This document shows positions 26,653 to 36,533 of a DNA stretch of 61,554 bases, in pieces (position 1 is the first letter of the stretch; each line of letters starts with the position of its first letter). The notes under the pieces were generated by a model. That model made no database searches, was not told where the DNA came from, and was given only the letters and a program-made list of their open reading frames with translations. This stretch comes from an uncultured Planktomarina sp. Lineage in GTDB: Bacteria > Pseudomonadota > Alphaproteobacteria > Rhodobacterales > Rhodobacteraceae. A program made the position numbers and the translations under genes. The stretch is from contig CAJIZA010000002.1 in NCBI GenBank assembly GCA_905181815.1, positions 1-61,554 of the forward strand, written 5' to 3'.

Positions 26653-27020
26653 ATTCCTCGTGCAATCATCAGGCCCAATATCAGACCTCCTATCGAAAGG
26701 ACCACCGATAGGGTGATGTACCCCAGCGCTTGTCCCATGCTGCCGCGTTCAAACAAACTCACCGCCTCCAAAGAGAAGGCAGAGAAAGTTGTGAACCCAC
26801 CAAGCAGGCCCGTCATGACCAAAGGCGTCAAATATGCCATACCGCGTTGCGCCGCGTAGACCACAAACATCCCTATAGCAAAAGAGCCCAAGATGTTGAC
26901 CGTCATAACCGCCAGTGGAAAGCCCGGGCCCACAAGACGCAAAATACCCACCCCGGCCAAAAACCGAAGCACCGCGCCAATCGCCCCACCAAGGGCCACT
27001 TGTAAAACTGTATTAAGCAT
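26643..27020 (-). CDS. crcB: fluoride channel CrcB (Fluc)
   Basis: A 125-residue, four-helix membrane protein that exports fluoride as an antiparallel dimer. The helix-3 motif GLLGGFTTFSAFSLE carries the Phe box and the Thr/Ser track; the N-terminal GGAIGAVLRFLAG is also typical. Only 31 nt separate it from rarA, so there is no room for a fluoride riboswitch of its own; it is probably expressed constitutively with its neighbours. Confidence 0.95.
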   Translation of the reverse strand: MLNTVLQVALGGAIGAVLRFLAGVGILRLVGPGFPLAVMTVNILGSFAIGMFVVYAAQRGMAYLTPLVMTGLLGGFTTFSAFSLEAVSLFERGSMGQALGYITLSVVLSIGGLILGLMIARGIWA

Positions 27021-27051
27021 ATCGGTGCAATGTGCTCAGGCTGACGGATTG

Positions 27052-28365
27052 TCAACCTTTCCGGCGACTGCGCAGCTTTTCAAAATAAGCATGACGTTTG
27101 CCCAGCTCTCGCTCAAATCCCCGCTCCACCGGCACATAGTACCCCGGGCGCTCCATACCCTCTGGGAAGTAATTTTGACCGGAAAACCCATCTTCCGCAT
27201 CATGATCATATGCATATCCAGCTCCATAGCCTTGATCCTTCATCAAACCAGTCGCGGCATTGAGAATATGTTTGGGTGGCGGCTGCGAGCCGGTTTGCTT
27301 GACCTCTCGCAAGGCGGCCTTATAGGCCACATAGGCTGCATTCGATTTTGGCGCCAGGGCCAGATAAGTCACGGCCTGCGCCAAAGCCAACTCACCCTCA
27401 GGGCTGCCTAATCTTTCGTAAGTTTGCCAAGATTGCAAACAGACGTCTTGCGCTTGTGGATCGGCCAAACCTATGTCTTCCACAGCCATGCGCGTCAGGC
27501 GCCGGGCCAAGTAGCGCGGATCTTCACCACCCTGTACCATCCGTGCAAACCAATAGAGCGCCGCATCCGGGTCAGAACCACGGATGGATTTATGCAAGGC
27601 CGAAATCAAATTGTAATGGCTGTCACCAGATTTGTCGTAGACTGCAGCACGGCGCATCAGACGTGTGGACAGGGTAGCCTGGTCCATGGGGCAATGCAGA
27701 CCCCAAGCCAAAATTTGCTCAATCAGATTGAGTAGGCTGCGCCCATCACCATCGGCCATCTCCAAAAGCGCGCGACGCGCTCCAGCGTCCAGCGGCAAGT
27801 CACTCCCCGCCTCCGTCTCAGCCCGCTGCGCCAAAAGCTTCAACTCATCGTCGGACAGGCGCTCTAACACCAGAACTTGCGCCCTCGACAGAACGGCGGC
27901 ATTTAATTCAAAGGAGGGGTTTTCGGTGGTGGCCCCCACCAGAACCAGCGTACCATCCTCCATCAGTGGCAGGAAACTGTCTTGTTGGGCTTTGTTGAAA
28001 CGATGGATTTCATCGACGAAAAGTAACGTTCCCTGACCGTTGTCTCGCCGGTTTTGCGCCGCTTGAAATACTTTGCGTAACTCCGGGACACCGCTGAAAA
28101 TTGCGCTGATCTGCACAAATTTCAGATGTGTCTCCTCAGCCAATAGCCGGGCTATGGTGGTTTTACCCACGCCCGGTGGCCCCCAAAGGATAATTGAGCC
28201 TAGTGCATTGGCCTTGAGCATCACAGTCAAAGGAGCTTCTGGCCCCAAAATCTGCCTTTGACCAATAACGTCGGCCAAGAGCCTCGGACGCAACCGGTCC
28301 GCCAAAGGGCGCAGCGTATCTGAAGCCGGACGCTCTTCACCCGGCGTGTCGAATAAATCCATCAT
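27052..28365 (-). CDS. rarA: replication-associated recombination ATPase RarA/MgsA
   Basis: RarA is an AAA+ ATPase, related to clamp loaders and WRNIP1, that acts at stalled replication forks. It has 437 residues: an N-terminal clamp-loader segment PLADRLRPRLLADVIGQRQ, Walker A LWGPPGVGKTT, Walker B FVDEIHRFNKAQQD and sensor 1 GATTENPSF. The C-terminal tetramerisation domain has GSDPDAALYWFARMVQGGEDP. Confidence 0.95.
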   Translation of the reverse strand: MMDLFDTPGEERPASDTLRPLADRLRPRLLADVIGQRQILGPEAPLTVMLKANALGSIILWGPPGVGKTTIARLLAEETHLKFVQISAIFSGVPELRKVFQAAQNRRDNGQGTLLFVDEIHRFNKAQQDSFLPLMEDGTLVLVGATTENPSFELNAAVLSRAQVLVLERLSDDELKLLAQRAETEAGSDLPLDAGARRALLEMADGDGRSLLNLIEQILAWGLHCPMDQATLSTRLMRRAAVYDKSGDSHYNLISALHKSIRGSDPDAALYWFARMVQGGEDPRYLARRLTRMAVEDIGLADPQAQDVCLQSWQTYERLGSPEGELALAQAVTYLALAPKSNAAYVAYKAALREVKQTGSQPPPKHILNAATGLMKDQGYGAGYAYDHDAEDGFSGQNYFPEGMERPGYYVPVERGFERELGKRHAYFEKLRSRRKG

Positions 28366-28431
28366 CCCACCACCCTAAGCGAGGGGCAAGCAAAGGGAAA
28401 TATCCAACCGACCTGTCGAGCGGAACATAGA

Positions 28432-28702
28432 TTAAATTAAATCATAAGAGGCAGCTCGTTGAATGGCTTCCGCGGTGGTGCGGGCACGAAGGTGCTGACG
28501 CGCTGTGGTGATCTGCGCCTTCAATGCGCTTTGCGAAATTTGCAAAGCATCCATAGCATCTGTGTAGCAATCAAGCGCAGCGCCTTCACCTGCGTCGGCG
28601 TCAGAGGCCTGGGCGGCATCAACTCCCAACGCAAATCTGTGATGAACACCTCAGCCAGCGCCAAACGCTTCAATTCGACGCATTCACGCTCAAAAGAAAA
28701 TC
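28432..28702 (-). pseudogene. broken LuxR-type regulator, C-terminal part
   Basis: Two adjacent minus-strand frames together give a LuxR helix-turn-helix region. The first reads DLRWELMPPRPLTPTQVKAL then RLIAT, the start of the GerE/LuxR domain. The second, after a small frame-shifting loss near 28560-28580, reads DALQISQSALKAQITTARQH and continues to a normal end (AASYDLI, stop). Recognition helix residues are partly kept. The N-terminal autoinducer-binding domain is missing and no full frame exists, so this is a dead gene, possibly a former quorum-sensing regulator. Confidence 0.65.
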
Positions 28703-28881
28703 ACAAACCATGAACGCGAGCTCCTAAAATAAAACGATCCGCCCCAAGCAACATTTGCCGAAAACATGGCAAACGCGATAAACTATAGTGTTCAAAAATC
28801 ATAAAACTCTGCACCCAAGCTTAATGCCAGCTGCGCACACTGTCACGCGCTGCAAGCTGAAGCAAAAGTATAGAGGAGAAA
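28703..28881. other. intergenic, nothing recognised
   Basis: This A/T-rich gap lies between the broken luxR-type gene and the terminator of the ribosomal cluster. No gene or structured element is evident. Confidence 0.5.
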
Positions 28882-28910
28882 CAAAAAAGACCCCCGCAGG
28901 ACGGAGGTCT
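28882..28910 (-). terminator. terminator after rplQ
   Basis: An 8-bp stem (GACCTCCG/CGGGGGTC, loop TCCTG) followed by TTTTTT on the minus strand, 28 nt past the rplQ stop. It is a textbook intrinsic terminator ending the ribosomal super-cluster. Confidence 0.92.
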
Positions 28911-28937
28911 CAAAATCATGCCTATTGTGAAGCGCGC

Positions 28938-29348
28938 TTACTCGTCAGCGGCTTCCAAGCGGGCTTTGTCGGCCGCGCCTTTTGCATCTACGTCGCGGTC
29001 AACAAACTCAATAATCGCCATGGGCGCCATGTCACCATAACGAAAACCCGCTTTCAAAACCCGCACATAGCCGCCTTGGCGCTCTGCGTAGCGCGGGCCG
29101 AGCACGTCAAACAATTTTGTGACATGCATGTGCTGTTTTAAGCGGCTCATCGCTTGACGGCGTGCATGCTCATCACCGCGTTTGCCCAAAGTGACAAGCT
29201 TCTCGATGATGGATTTCAATTCTTTGGCTTTTGGCAAAGTCGTTTTGATTTGCTCATGTTCGATCAAAGAACCAGCCATATTCGCAAACATCGCTTTGCG
29301 ATGTTCGTGAGTTCTATTCAGGCGGCGGTAACCACGTGCGTGACGCAT
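28938..29348 (-). CDS. rplQ: 50S ribosomal protein L17
   Basis: L17 lines the outside of the exit-tunnel region of the 50S subunit. It has 136 residues: it begins [20 protein letters not shown] and has the core [20 protein letters not shown]. The acidic-basic C-terminal extension is normal in alphaproteobacteria. It is the last gene of the alpha operon, about 115 nt after rpoA. Confidence 0.97.
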   Translation of the reverse strand: MRHARGYRRLNRTHEHRKAMFANMAGSLIEHEQIKTTLPKAKELKSIIEKLVTLGKRGDEHARRQAMSRLKQHMHVTKLFDVLGPRYAERQGGYVRVLKAGFRYGDMAPMAIIEFVDRDVDAKGAADKARLEAADE

Positions 29349-29463
29349 TTTATTTCTCCGTTTACATTTTTCTTTGTCTGGGGGCTCGTGCGAGTGAACC
29401 CCTCCCTATTGGGGCGGTATTGCCCATTTGTATGGCAGGCGGGGCCCTGCCCCACCTGTCAGT

Positions 29464-30480
29464 TTAGAAGTTATCTTCCAGCTTCTTGGCCAAATCTTCA
29501 ATATTATCAGGTGGCCAATCCTCAACATCCATGCCGAGATGCAGCCCCATACCGGACAGAACCTCTTTGATCTCGTTCAGAGATTTCCGACCAAAGTTTG
29601 GCGTACGCAGCATTTCGGCTTCGGTTTTTTGGATCAAATCGCCAATATAAACGATATTGTCATTTTTCAGGCAGTTTGCAGAGCGCACAGAAAGCTCTAA
29701 CTCGTCTACCTTCTTCAAAAGCAGCGGGTTGAATTCCAAGCCGTCATCTTCCGATGCCGCATTGGCGCTTTCTGGTTCGTCAAAATTCACAAAGATCGAC
29801 AGCTGGTCTTGCAAAATCCGCGCAGCATAGGCCAAAGCGTCATCTGGCGTCAACGAGCCGTCAGTTTCCACTTTTAAAGTCAGCTTGTCATAATCCAAAA
29901 CCTGGCCTTCACGGGTCGGCTGGACATCGTAGCTTACTTTTTTCACGGGTGAATAGATCGCGTCGATTGGAATCAAACCGATCGGTGCATCTTCGGGACG
30001 GTTTTTGTCCGCTGCCACATAACCTTTACCGGTGTTCACAGTCAGTTCCATGAACAGATCCGCACCTTCGTCGAGGTGACACAGGATGTGCTCTTTGTTC
30101 AAAACTTCAATGCCCGCAGATTCAACTATGTTGCCAGCCGTTACGACACCAGGGCCTTTGGCTTGAACAGTCAAACGCTTGGTGCCTTCCACTTCCATGC
30201 GGATGGCAACGCCTTTGAGGTTCAAAACGATGTCCGTCACATCTTCACGAACACCAGCAACGCTGGAGAATTCATGCAATACGTTGTCAATTTGCACGCT
30301 GGCAATCGCAGCGCCCTGCAAAGACGACATCAAAACGCGGCGCAAGGCGTTGCCCAATGTAAGGCCAAAGCCCCGCTCAAGGGGTTCGGCGATCAATGTC
30401 GCTTGACGGCTCGGATCATTGCCCAGCTTCACTTCAAGCTGCATTGGCTTAATCAATTCGGCCCAATTCTTGTGGATCAT
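29464..30480 (-). CDS. rpoA: RNA polymerase alpha subunit
   Basis: This is the assembly platform of RNA polymerase and the target of many activators. It has 338 residues from the ATG at 30480, which follows GGAGGACCGC; an upstream open extension to 30582 is rejected. The N-terminal domain has [22 protein letters not shown]-type dimer residues; the C-terminal domain has [16 protein letters not shown] and [15 protein letters not shown], containing the UP-element-binding Arg and the helix-hairpin-helix. Confidence 0.97.
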   Translation of the reverse strand: MIHKNWAELIKPMQLEVKLGNDPSRQATLIAEPLERGFGLTLGNALRRVLMSSLQGAAIASVQIDNVLHEFSSVAGVREDVTDIVLNLKGVAIRMEVEGTKRLTVQAKGPGVVTAGNIVESAGIEVLNKEHILCHLDEGADLFMELTVNTGKGYVAADKNRPEDAPIGLIPIDAIYSPVKKVSYDVQPTREGQVLDYDKLTLKVETDGSLTPDDALAYAARILQDQLSIFVNFDEPESANAASEDDGLEFNPLLLKKVDELELSVRSANCLKNDNIVYIGDLIQKTEAEMLRTPNFGRKSLNEIKEVLSGMGLHLGMDVEDWPPDNIEDLAKKLEDNF

Positions 30481-30587
30481 GCGGTCCTCCATTCTTGTCT
30501 TTGCTCCATGTCCCAAAACCAAAGACGCTCGAGGGAAAAAACGTCCAAAGGGCACGCAAAAATTCGCGCGCCCTTTGGTCAAAATAC

Positions 30588-30977
30588 TTATACGCGGCGG
30601 CGCTTTGGTGGACGGCAGCCATTGTGCGCCATGGGCGTCACGTCACGAATAGATGTGATGTTCAAACCCAATGCCGCCAAAGCGCGCAGAGCGCTCTCAC
30701 GACCTGAGCCTGGGCCTTGGACTTCGACCTCAAGAGTTTTCACGCCATGATCCTGGGCTTTTTTGCCAGCATCTTCAGCTGCCATTTGCGCAGCATAGGG
30801 CGTAGATTTCCGCGAGCCTTTAAAGCCACAGCTGCCCGAAGACGACCATGAAATCGCATTGCCCTGTACGTCAGAGATCAAAATCTTTGTATTATTGAAC
30901 GAGCTGTTCACATGCGCCACACCGGCTGCAATGTTTTTCCGCTCTTTGCGCTTAGGCGCTCTTTTATCTCGTGCCAT
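30588..30977 (-). CDS. rpsK: 30S ribosomal protein S11
   Basis: S11 forms part of the platform near the mRNA exit. It has 129 residues with the family core [15 protein letters not shown], the [17 protein letters not shown] helix and the conserved C-terminus [15 protein letters not shown]. It lies between rpsM (10-nt gap) and rpoA. Confidence 0.97.
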   Translation of the reverse strand: MARDKRAPKRKERKNIAAGVAHVNSSFNNTKILISDVQGNAISWSSSGSCGFKGSRKSTPYAAQMAAEDAGKKAQDHGVKTLEVEVQGPGSGRESALRALAALGLNITSIRDVTPMAHNGCRPPKRRRV

Positions 30978-30987
30978 TTATCTGCCC

Positions 30988-31356
30988 TTACTTCTTCTTG
31001 CCAGCGATTGCTCTCGCTGGGCCTTTGCGCGTCCGCGCATTGGTGTGTGTCCGCTGACCGCGCACAGGCAAATTACGGCGATGACGCAGGCCGCGGTAGC
31101 AACCTTGGTCCATCAAACGCTTGATGTTCATCTGGGTTTCACGACGCAGGTCACCTTCAACGGTATATGTGGCGTCGATGTGCTCACGAATAGCAAGAAC
31201 TTCCGCATCGCTCAGCTCATTAACGCGACGGGTTTCGTCAACGTTTGTGCTGGCACAGGTTTCTTTGGCAGATGTGAGGCCAATTCCGGTAATATAAGTT
31301 AGGGCAATCGGGACCCGCTTGTGGGTCGGGATGTTTACGCCAGCAATTCGAGCCAA
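30988..31356 (-). CDS. rpsM: 30S ribosomal protein S13
   Basis: S13 is in the 30S head and contacts the P-site tRNA and the 50S subunit. It has 122 residues, with [20 protein letters not shown] at the start, the helix-two-turn-helix region and the basic tail [18 protein letters not shown]. It follows adk after an unusually long structured gap (31357-31534). Confidence 0.97.
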   Translation of the reverse strand: MARIAGVNIPTHKRVPIALTYITGIGLTSAKETCASTNVDETRRVNELSDAEVLAIREHIDATYTVEGDLRRETQMNIKRLMDQGCYRGLRHRRNLPVRGQRTHTNARTRKGPARAIAGKKK

Positions 31357-31534
31357 GGCATATTCCTTTTCTACTGCGGTTCCGTAACGCCGGAACCTTT
31401 TTTCACAGATACAGGCCCGCAGCTAGAAGCCATCGAGCCTGCGATTGAGGTACTCAGGACCATGCGCATAGCCCTTATGATTCTCTTAATAGAGATAAGG
31501 TGGATTATGAGAATCTGCTTAGAACGTCAAGACC
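31357..31534. promoter_or_regulatory. structured gap between adk and rpsM
   Basis: The 178-nt spacer holds two structures. A 7-bp stem GGTTCCG/CGGAACC (31378-31397) is followed on the plus strand by TTTTTT, so it would end transcription running against the ribosomal genes. Another inverted repeat, GATTCTC/GAGAATC (about 31479-31516), lies next to adk. The minus-strand copy of the first stem lies in the leader of rpsM and could control it. A promoter for rpsM-rpsK-rpoA-rplQ may also lie here, but I could not place one. Confidence 0.5.
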
Positions 31535-32176
31535 TTAACCTAATACTTGAGAAATCTCTGCTGTCACATCCTCAATATCGGCCAAACCATCAACGAAGGT
31601 AAGTTTGTCTTTGGCGTAGTAATAGCCGATCAGCGGTGATGTCTCTTTATAATAGGCCATCAAACGCGTCTTTAAACTCTCTTCATTGTCATCCGCCCTG
31701 CGTTTAAATTCGGTACTGCCACATTTGCCGCAGGCGCCCGATGCTGGGATGGGTCTGGAGATGTCGTTATAGCCTTCCCCGCAGCCTCCACAGGTGGATC
31801 TTGCGGTGATGCGGTTCACCAAGGCCTCATCATCCACCTGCATCTCGATCACGTGATCCAAGCCTGCGCCTTTGGACGCCAGCAGCTCACCCAGAGCATC
31901 GGCCTGCGCCAAAGTGCGCGGGAATCCGTCAAAGATAAAGCCTCCGGCGGCTTCGCTGTCCAGCTGCTCTGCAATCAGGCCGATCACAATGTCGTCTGTG
32001 ACCAATTGGCCGGCATCCATGACAGCGGCAACCTTATTGCCCATATCTGTACCAGATGTCTTAGCAGCGCGCAGCATATCGCCCGTCGACAATTGCATCA
32101 TGTCGCGCTCTTGAACCAAAAGCTTGGCTTGCGTGCCTTTGCCCGCACCGGGTGGACCAATTAAAATAATGTTCAT
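31535..32176 (-). CDS. adk: adenylate kinase
   Basis: Adk interconverts ATP, ADP and AMP. It has 213 residues and is the long form: P-loop [13 protein letters not shown] site DGFPRTLAQ, and a LID domain with four Cys ([10 protein letters not shown] and ACGKCGST), the zinc-binding type, unlike the E. coli enzyme. It overlaps secY by 4 nt, the usual position in alphaproteobacterial spc operons. Confidence 0.97.
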   Translation of the reverse strand: MNIILIGPPGAGKGTQAKLLVQERDMMQLSTGDMLRAAKTSGTDMGNKVAAVMDAGQLVTDDIVIGLIAEQLDSEAAGGFIFDGFPRTLAQADALGELLASKGAGLDHVIEMQVDDEALVNRITARSTCGGCGEGYNDISRPIPASGACGKCGSTEFKRRADDNEESLKTRLMAYYKETSPLIGYYYAKDKLTFVDGLADIEDVTAEISQVLG

Positions 32177-33531
32177 CGACGCGTCACTCCGCCCTTTTTG
32201 CCACGACGTTTGCCACGGAGCTGTGATTTCTCAAGCAGACCTTCATATTGATGCGCCAATAAATGAGACTGGACCTGCTGGATGGTGTCCATGCCCACCG
32301 ATACGATGATCAAGATTGAGGTGCCGCCAAAATATGCCGTGATGGCAAATTGGCTGCGCAAAATTTCGGGTACCAAACACACAAGCGCGAGGTATCCAGA
32401 TCCCAGAACCAAAAGCCGAGTCACAACGTAGTCGAGATACTCCGCAGTTTTCGCACCCGGGCGAATACCGGGCACGAACCCATTTTGGTTTTTCAAGTTA
32501 TCGGCCACCTCATCGGTTTTAAAAGCCACTTCCCGCGTATAAAAGTAGGTAAAGAAGACAATCATCGCCGTAAAGAATGCAAGATACGCCGGTTGACCGG
32601 GGCCAAAGTAGGCCAAGATGGTGGACATCACCGGACCGGACTGCCCACCAGAAAAGGTCGCCAGCGTAGTGGGCAGCAACAACAGGGCCGAAGCAAAAAT
32701 CGCTGGGATAACACCGGCTGGGTTGACCTTGATCGGCAAATGGCTTGAACCACCATCATAGGTCTTCATACCAACCTGCCGGCGCGGGTATTGAATATGT
32801 ATCTTACGCAGGCTGCGCTCCATAAACACCACAAACCCAAGTGTGAACATCAGCATTGCGATAACACCCAGCATCGTTCCGGTGCCAATCGCGCCCGAAC
32901 GCCCTTGGGTAAAAAATTGGCCAAAGGCGGCAGGGAGCTCGGCGATGATACCCACGAAAATGATCAAAGAAATACCATTGCCAATGCCACGCGCGGTGAT
33001 TTGCTCGCCCAGCCACATCAAGAACATCGTACCACCAACCAATGTGATCACACATGCGGCAATAAAGAATATGCCCGGATCTGAGGCCAGATCACCAGCC
33101 TGCAAGCTGGCGGCCAGACCATAGGCTTGAAAGGTCGCCAGGATAACCGTGCCGTAGCGGGTGTATTGGTTGATTTTCTTGCGCCCCTGTTCGCCCTCTT
33201 TTTTGAGTTGCTTGAGCGGCTCCCACATGGCGCCCAAAAGCTGCACGATGATGGAGGCTGAAATGTACGGCATGATGCCAAGCGCAAAAATTCCCATGCG
33301 TGCCAAGGCGCCGCCGGTAAACATCGACAAGACCCCGCCAATCCCGGAGGCGGCTTGATCCATAAATTGTTGCAATGCAACAGCGTCGATCCCTGGAACT
33401 GGAATGTAAGTCCCGATGCGATAGACGATCAACAGACCAACGGTAAAAAATATCCGCTGGCGCAATTCGGTCGCCTTGCCCAATGTGCTCCAGCTTAAAT
33501 TCGCGGCCATTTGTTCGGCGGCAGATGCCAT
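32173..33531 (-). CDS. secY: preprotein translocase subunit SecY
   Basis: SecY is the protein-conducting channel of the inner membrane. It has 452 residues with ten membrane helices; the N-terminal [20 protein letters not shown], the plug/TM2 region [15 protein letters not shown] and the cytoplasmic loop [16 protein letters not shown] are conserved. It sits between rplO and adk. The 104-nt gap before it contains a strong hairpin. Confidence 0.97.
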   Translation of the reverse strand: MASAAEQMAANLSWSTLGKATELRQRIFFTVGLLIVYRIGTYIPVPGIDAVALQQFMDQAASGIGGVLSMFTGGALARMGIFALGIMPYISASIIVQLLGAMWEPLKQLKKEGEQGRKKINQYTRYGTVILATFQAYGLAASLQAGDLASDPGIFFIAACVITLVGGTMFLMWLGEQITARGIGNGISLIIFVGIIAELPAAFGQFFTQGRSGAIGTGTMLGVIAMLMFTLGFVVFMERSLRKIHIQYPRRQVGMKTYDGGSSHLPIKVNPAGVIPAIFASALLLLPTTLATFSGGQSGPVMSTILAYFGPGQPAYLAFFTAMIVFFTYFYTREVAFKTDEVADNLKNQNGFVPGIRPGAKTAEYLDYVVTRLLVLGSGYLALVCLVPEILRSQFAITAYFGGTSILIIVSVGMDTIQQVQSHLLAHQYEGLLEKSQLRGKRRGKKGGVTRR

Positions 33532-33554
33532 TTGAAAACTCCCTAAAACAAGAT

Positions 33555-33583
33555 CGCCGCCATGGGGGTCCCCGATGGCGGCG
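33555..33583 (-). promoter_or_regulatory. stem-loop between rplO and secY
   Basis: A perfect 9-bp stem (CGCCGCCAT/ATGGCGGCG) with a GC-rich 11-nt loop lies midway in the gap between rplO and secY. The following minus-strand bases (ATCTTGTTTTAGG) are only partly U-rich, so partial termination or message processing is more likely than a full stop. Confidence 0.6.
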
Positions 33584-33635
33584 CTTGGAAACTAAAAGTT
33601 ATGTAAGCAGCTTAATGGCTACTCGCAACCGCCGA

Positions 33636-34103
33636 TTACTCAGAAGAGGTGGAAGACGCCACTGTCAAAGACCCACCAGCCGCTTCCACCACAGCTTTCG
33701 CTGCCGCAGATGCACCTGTCACGGTGATTGAGACTTTTGCCGAATAATCGCCCTTCGCCAGAACCCGAACGCCATCCAATTTGCGGCGCACAACACCCGA
33801 TGCGATCAGGCTGTCTTCGGTGATGTCACCGGTCAGCTTGCCTGCATCAATGAATTTTTGAATCAAGCCAAGGTTTACCACGGCATAAGCCTTGCGGTTC
33901 GGCTTGTTAAAGCCCCGCTTTGGCAAACGTTGGTACAAAGGCATTTGACCACCTTCGTAACCTTTGATCGCAACACCTGAACGGGATTTTTGACCTTTAA
34001 TACCCCGACCGGCTGTTTTACCTTTGCCAGAGCCAGGACCACGCGCGATGCGCTTCTTAGATCGCGTTGCGCCGGGATTATCGTGCAGTTCATTAAGTCT
34101 CAA
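33636..34103 (-). CDS. rplO: 50S ribosomal protein L15
   Basis: L15 is an early-binding 50S protein. It has 155 residues from a TTG start at 34103 (translated [18 protein letters not shown]), preceded by AAAGGAG seven bases upstream; a longer frame to 34268 has no L15 similarity. Core motifs [20 protein letters not shown] and [15 protein letters not shown] are intact. It is the first gene after the terminator that follows rpmD and is probably transcribed from the promoter at 34197-34225. Confidence 0.95.
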   Translation of the reverse strand: MRLNELHDNPGATRSKKRIARGPGSGKGKTAGRGIKGQKSRSGVAIKGYEGGQMPLYQRLPKRGFNKPNRKAYAVVNLGLIQKFIDAGKLTGDITEDSLIASGVVRRKLDGVRVLAKGDYSAKVSITVTGASAAAKAVVEAAGGSLTVASSTSSE

Positions 34104-34196
34104 AACGCTTCTCCTTTGCCGGATGTGACCCCTGAAGCGTAAGCGGGCCAACCACGGCTTGATTGATTCTTGGCACATAATTCCGGCCACTTGGTG

Positions 34197-34225
34197 CGTA
34201 TAGTGTCCTGAGCTTAGAGGATCAA
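34197..34225 (-). promoter_or_regulatory. predicted sigma-70-type promoter of rplO-secY-adk
   Basis: On the minus strand TTGATC (34220-34225) and TATACG (34197-34202) are separated by exactly 17 nt, lying 94 nt before the rplO start and just downstream of the rpmD terminator. The -10 hexamer is the same as in the predicted rpsL promoter of this window. Confidence 0.65.
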
Positions 34226-34270
34226 GTGCAAAGGTGAACGCCGAGCCGCTTCTTGTGCCTGCCCACAAAC

Positions 34271-34305
34271 AAAAAAACCCACCAGTTTCCTGGCGGGGTT
34301 TTTAT
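34271..34305 (-). terminator. intrinsic terminator between rpmD and rplO
   Basis: An 8-bp stem with a GAAA loop (CCCCGCCAG-GAAA-CTGGTGGG, 34278-34298) followed by seven U on the minus strand. On the plus strand it is also followed by TTTTT, so it can act in both directions. It splits the spc operon, which is normally continuous here. Confidence 0.88.
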
Positions 34306-34337
34306 TTGGGCGAATGCGCGGAGAACCGCGGCAGTCG

Positions 34338-34526
34338 TTAGCCTTTTTCTTCGATAATCTGAACCATATGCGGGATCTTGTTGATCATGCCGCGCACGGA
34401 TGGAGTATCTTCCAATTCCCGTGTGCGATGCATTTTGTTCAAGCCGAGGCCTATCAGCGTTTGGCGCTGTTTGGCGGGACGCCGGATCGGAGAACCGATT
34501 TGTTTCACAACGATGGTTTTAGCCAT
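34338..34526 (-). CDS. rpmD: 50S ribosomal protein L30
   Basis: L30 is a small 50S protein of 62 residues, starting [20 protein letters not shown] and continuing with the [20 protein letters not shown] core. It starts 11 nt after rpsE and is the last gene before the internal terminator. Confidence 0.96.
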   Translation of the reverse strand: MAKTIVVKQIGSPIRRPAKQRQTLIGLGLNKMHRTRELEDTPSVRGMINKIPHMVQIIEEKG

Positions 34527-34537
34527 TTCTCCGCTCC

Positions 34538-35110
34538 TTAAGCTTCTGCAGGTTCAGCAGCGGCAACCGGCGCATCACCCTTGTTGAGGATGTCTGCGAC
34601 TTTCTTGCCACGACGTTGGGCGACCATACGCGGGCTGCTTTCTTTTTGCAGACCGTTCATTGTCGCGCGGATCATGTTATATGGGTTTTGAGACCCAATA
34701 GACTTCGCAACAACATCTTGCAGGCCCAACATTTCGAATACAGCACGCATTGGACCACCCGCAATCACACCGGTACCCTGCGGTGCTGTGCGCATCACAA
34801 CTTTACCAGCGCCATGACGGCCTTCCATGTCGTGGTGCAGCGTCCGACCTTCGCGCAGTGGCACGCGGATCATTTGGCGCTTGGCTTGTTCTGTGGCTTT
34901 GCGGATCGCCTCAGGCACCTCTTTGGCTTTACCTTTGCCGAAGCCGACACGACCTTTTTGATCGCCAACCACAACCAAGGCCGCGAAGCCGAAGCGTTTA
35001 CCACCTTTTACGGTTTTGGATACGCGGTTAATCGCGACCAGACGATCTGCAAATTCTGGATTTTCTTCGCGATCGCGACGATTGCCCCGTTGGTTATTTC
35101 TTTCAGCCAT
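34538..35110 (-). CDS. rpsE: 30S ribosomal protein S5
   Basis: S5 is important for decoding accuracy. It has 190 residues from the ATG at 35110 (GGAGG upstream); an upstream extension to 35137 is rejected. The double-stranded-RNA-binding domain has [20 protein letters not shown] and [14 protein letters not shown]; the C-terminal domain has [15 protein letters not shown]. The Ala-rich acidic tail is typical for the group. Confidence 0.97.
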   Translation of the reverse strand: MAERNNQRGNRRDREENPEFADRLVAINRVSKTVKGGKRFGFAALVVVGDQKGRVGFGKGKAKEVPEAIRKATEQAKRQMIRVPLREGRTLHHDMEGRHGAGKVVMRTAPQGTGVIAGGPMRAVFEMLGLQDVVAKSIGSQNPYNMIRATMNGLQKESSPRMVAQRRGKKVADILNKGDAPVAAAEPAEA

Positions 35111-35214
35111 TTTGGCCTCCTGAACTATGGGCGCCATGCACCCTATTTCTGCGATGTCCGTCGCCCGAGGGACGCGGCATCATCGAGGCGGGCCGATAGC
35201 CCGCCTGCACTGAT

Positions 35215-35574
35215 TTAGAATTTCAACCCGCCTTCACGCGCAGCATCGGCCAGAGCCTTTACCTTGCCATGAAAGAGACGGCCGCCACGGTCGAAGAGAA
35301 CCTCCTCGACACCCGCTTTTTTCGCACGCTCTGCAATGACAGCGCCCAGTTTTGCGGAGGCGTCCACGTTGTTTTTTCCTACAAATCCCAAGTCCTTTTC
35401 CAAGGTGGATGCCGAAGCCAAGGTAATCCCCTGGATATCGTCGATCACCTGAACCGAGATATTTTTCGAAGAGCGGTGAACCGACAACCGGGGTTTACCG
35501 GTGTTGATTTTCCGCAGTTTGTTCCGAACGCGCAGGCGGCGCTTCAGAAACAGAGTTCTTTTGCTGTTTGCCAT
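35215..35574 (-). CDS. rplR: 50S ribosomal protein L18
   Basis: L18 binds 5S rRNA in the central protuberance. It has 119 residues with [20 protein letters not shown] at the N-terminus, the [13 protein letters not shown] strand and the C-terminal [20 protein letters not shown]. It sits 11 nt after rplF; about 100 nt separate it from rpsE. Confidence 0.97.
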   Translation of the reverse strand: MANSKRTLFLKRRLRVRNKLRKINTGKPRLSVHRSSKNISVQVIDDIQGITLASASTLEKDLGFVGKNNVDASAKLGAVIAERAKKAGVEEVLFDRGGRLFHGKVKALADAAREGGLKF

Positions 35575-35585
35575 TTCCTGGGTCC

Positions 35586-36119
35586 TTACTTCTTCTTACC
35601 TTCTTTACGGAAGATATACTCGTCTTTGTATTTGATACCTTTGCCTTTGTAGGGCTCTGGTTTCCGCCATTCGCGAATATTTGCCGCGACTTGGCCTACG
35701 AGTTGCTCATCCGTACCTTCAACTGCAACCTCGGTTGGCTTCGCAGCCGTCACGGTTACACCTGTAGGGATTTCAAAATTCACGTCGTGGCTGTAGCCCA
35801 GAGACAGTTTCAAGACATTGCCTTGCACCTGTGCCCGGTAACCCACACCGCTAATCTCAAGCTCTTTTTTGAAACCGGTTGAAACACCAGTAACCATATT
35901 TGCGATCATTGTGCGGGACATGCCCCACTGCTGACGCGCGCGCTTGGATTTGCCGCGAGGCTCAACCGATACGTTATTTTCTTGTACTGTGATTGTAACA
36001 TCATCAGTAGCGGTAAAGCTGCGGGTCGCTTTTGGACCTTTAACTTCAATGGTCTGGCCGGACACAGATGCCGAAACACCTGAGGGCAGCTCGACCGGTT
36101 TTTTACCAATACGAGACAT
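35586..36119 (-). CDS. rplF: 50S ribosomal protein L6
   Basis: L6 lies near the factor-binding site of the 50S subunit. It has 177 residues with two repeated alpha/beta domains; [15 protein letters not shown] is the start and the C-terminal [20 protein letters not shown] signature is intact. It follows rpsH after 9 nt. Confidence 0.97.
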   Translation of the reverse strand: MSRIGKKPVELPSGVSASVSGQTIEVKGPKATRSFTATDDVTITVQENNVSVEPRGKSKRARQQWGMSRTMIANMVTGVSTGFKKELEISGVGYRAQVQGNVLKLSLGYSHDVNFEIPTGVTVTAAKPTEVAVEGTDEQLVGQVAANIREWRKPEPYKGKGIKYKDEYIFRKEGKKK

Positions 36120-36128
36120 ACCTTACTC

Positions 36129-36521
36129 CTAGAAGACTGTGCAGAGCACTTCGCCACCAACATTGTTGGCGCGTGCACTGGCATCCGACATCACACCCCG
36201 AGAGGTGGAGACAATCGACACTCCCAAGCCCTGACGGACTACAGGAATGTCTTTCACACCCAAATATACCCGACGGCCAGGCTTGGATACGCGCTTTACT
36301 TCGCGGATCACGGGTGCGCCGTCGTAATATTTGAGGCTGACTTCGATCGCCGGGTGGCCATCTTTACCAGTCGTATTTTCATAGCCGCGGATGTAGCCTT
36401 CGTCGGCCAGGACATCCAGTACGCGCGCGCGACCTTTAGAAGCCGGCGTCTCCACTGTGGATTTGCCGCGCAACGACGCGTTACGAATACGAGTCAGCAT
36501 ATCACCGATAGGATCGTTCAT
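36129..36521 (-). CDS. rpsH: 30S ribosomal protein S8
   Basis: S8 binds helix 21 of 16S rRNA and in many bacteria represses the spc operon. It has 130 residues starting [20 protein letters not shown] and ending with the [20 protein letters not shown] signature. It lies 12 nt after rpsN. Confidence 0.97.
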   Translation of the reverse strand: MNDPIGDMLTRIRNASLRGKSTVETPASKGRARVLDVLADEGYIRGYENTTGKDGHPAIEVSLKYYDGAPVIREVKRVSKPGRRVYLGVKDIPVVRQGLGVSIVSTSRGVMSDASARANNVGGEVLCTVF

Positions 36522-36533
36522 GTTTTAAACTCC

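Noticed and set aside
3809-27020. Functional link between the dehalogenase-like gene and the crcB fluoride channel
   Set aside because: They are about 22 kb apart; crcB sits in an ordinary housekeeping string outside the island.
27021-27051. Fluoride riboswitch for crcB
   Set aside because: Only 31 nt separate crcB from rarA, too short for the riboswitch fold.
34104-34268. Longer N-terminus for rplO or a separate small gene upstream
   Set aside because: No L15 similarity, and the stretch contains the promoter-like hexamers; the TTG at 34103 has a good ribosome site.
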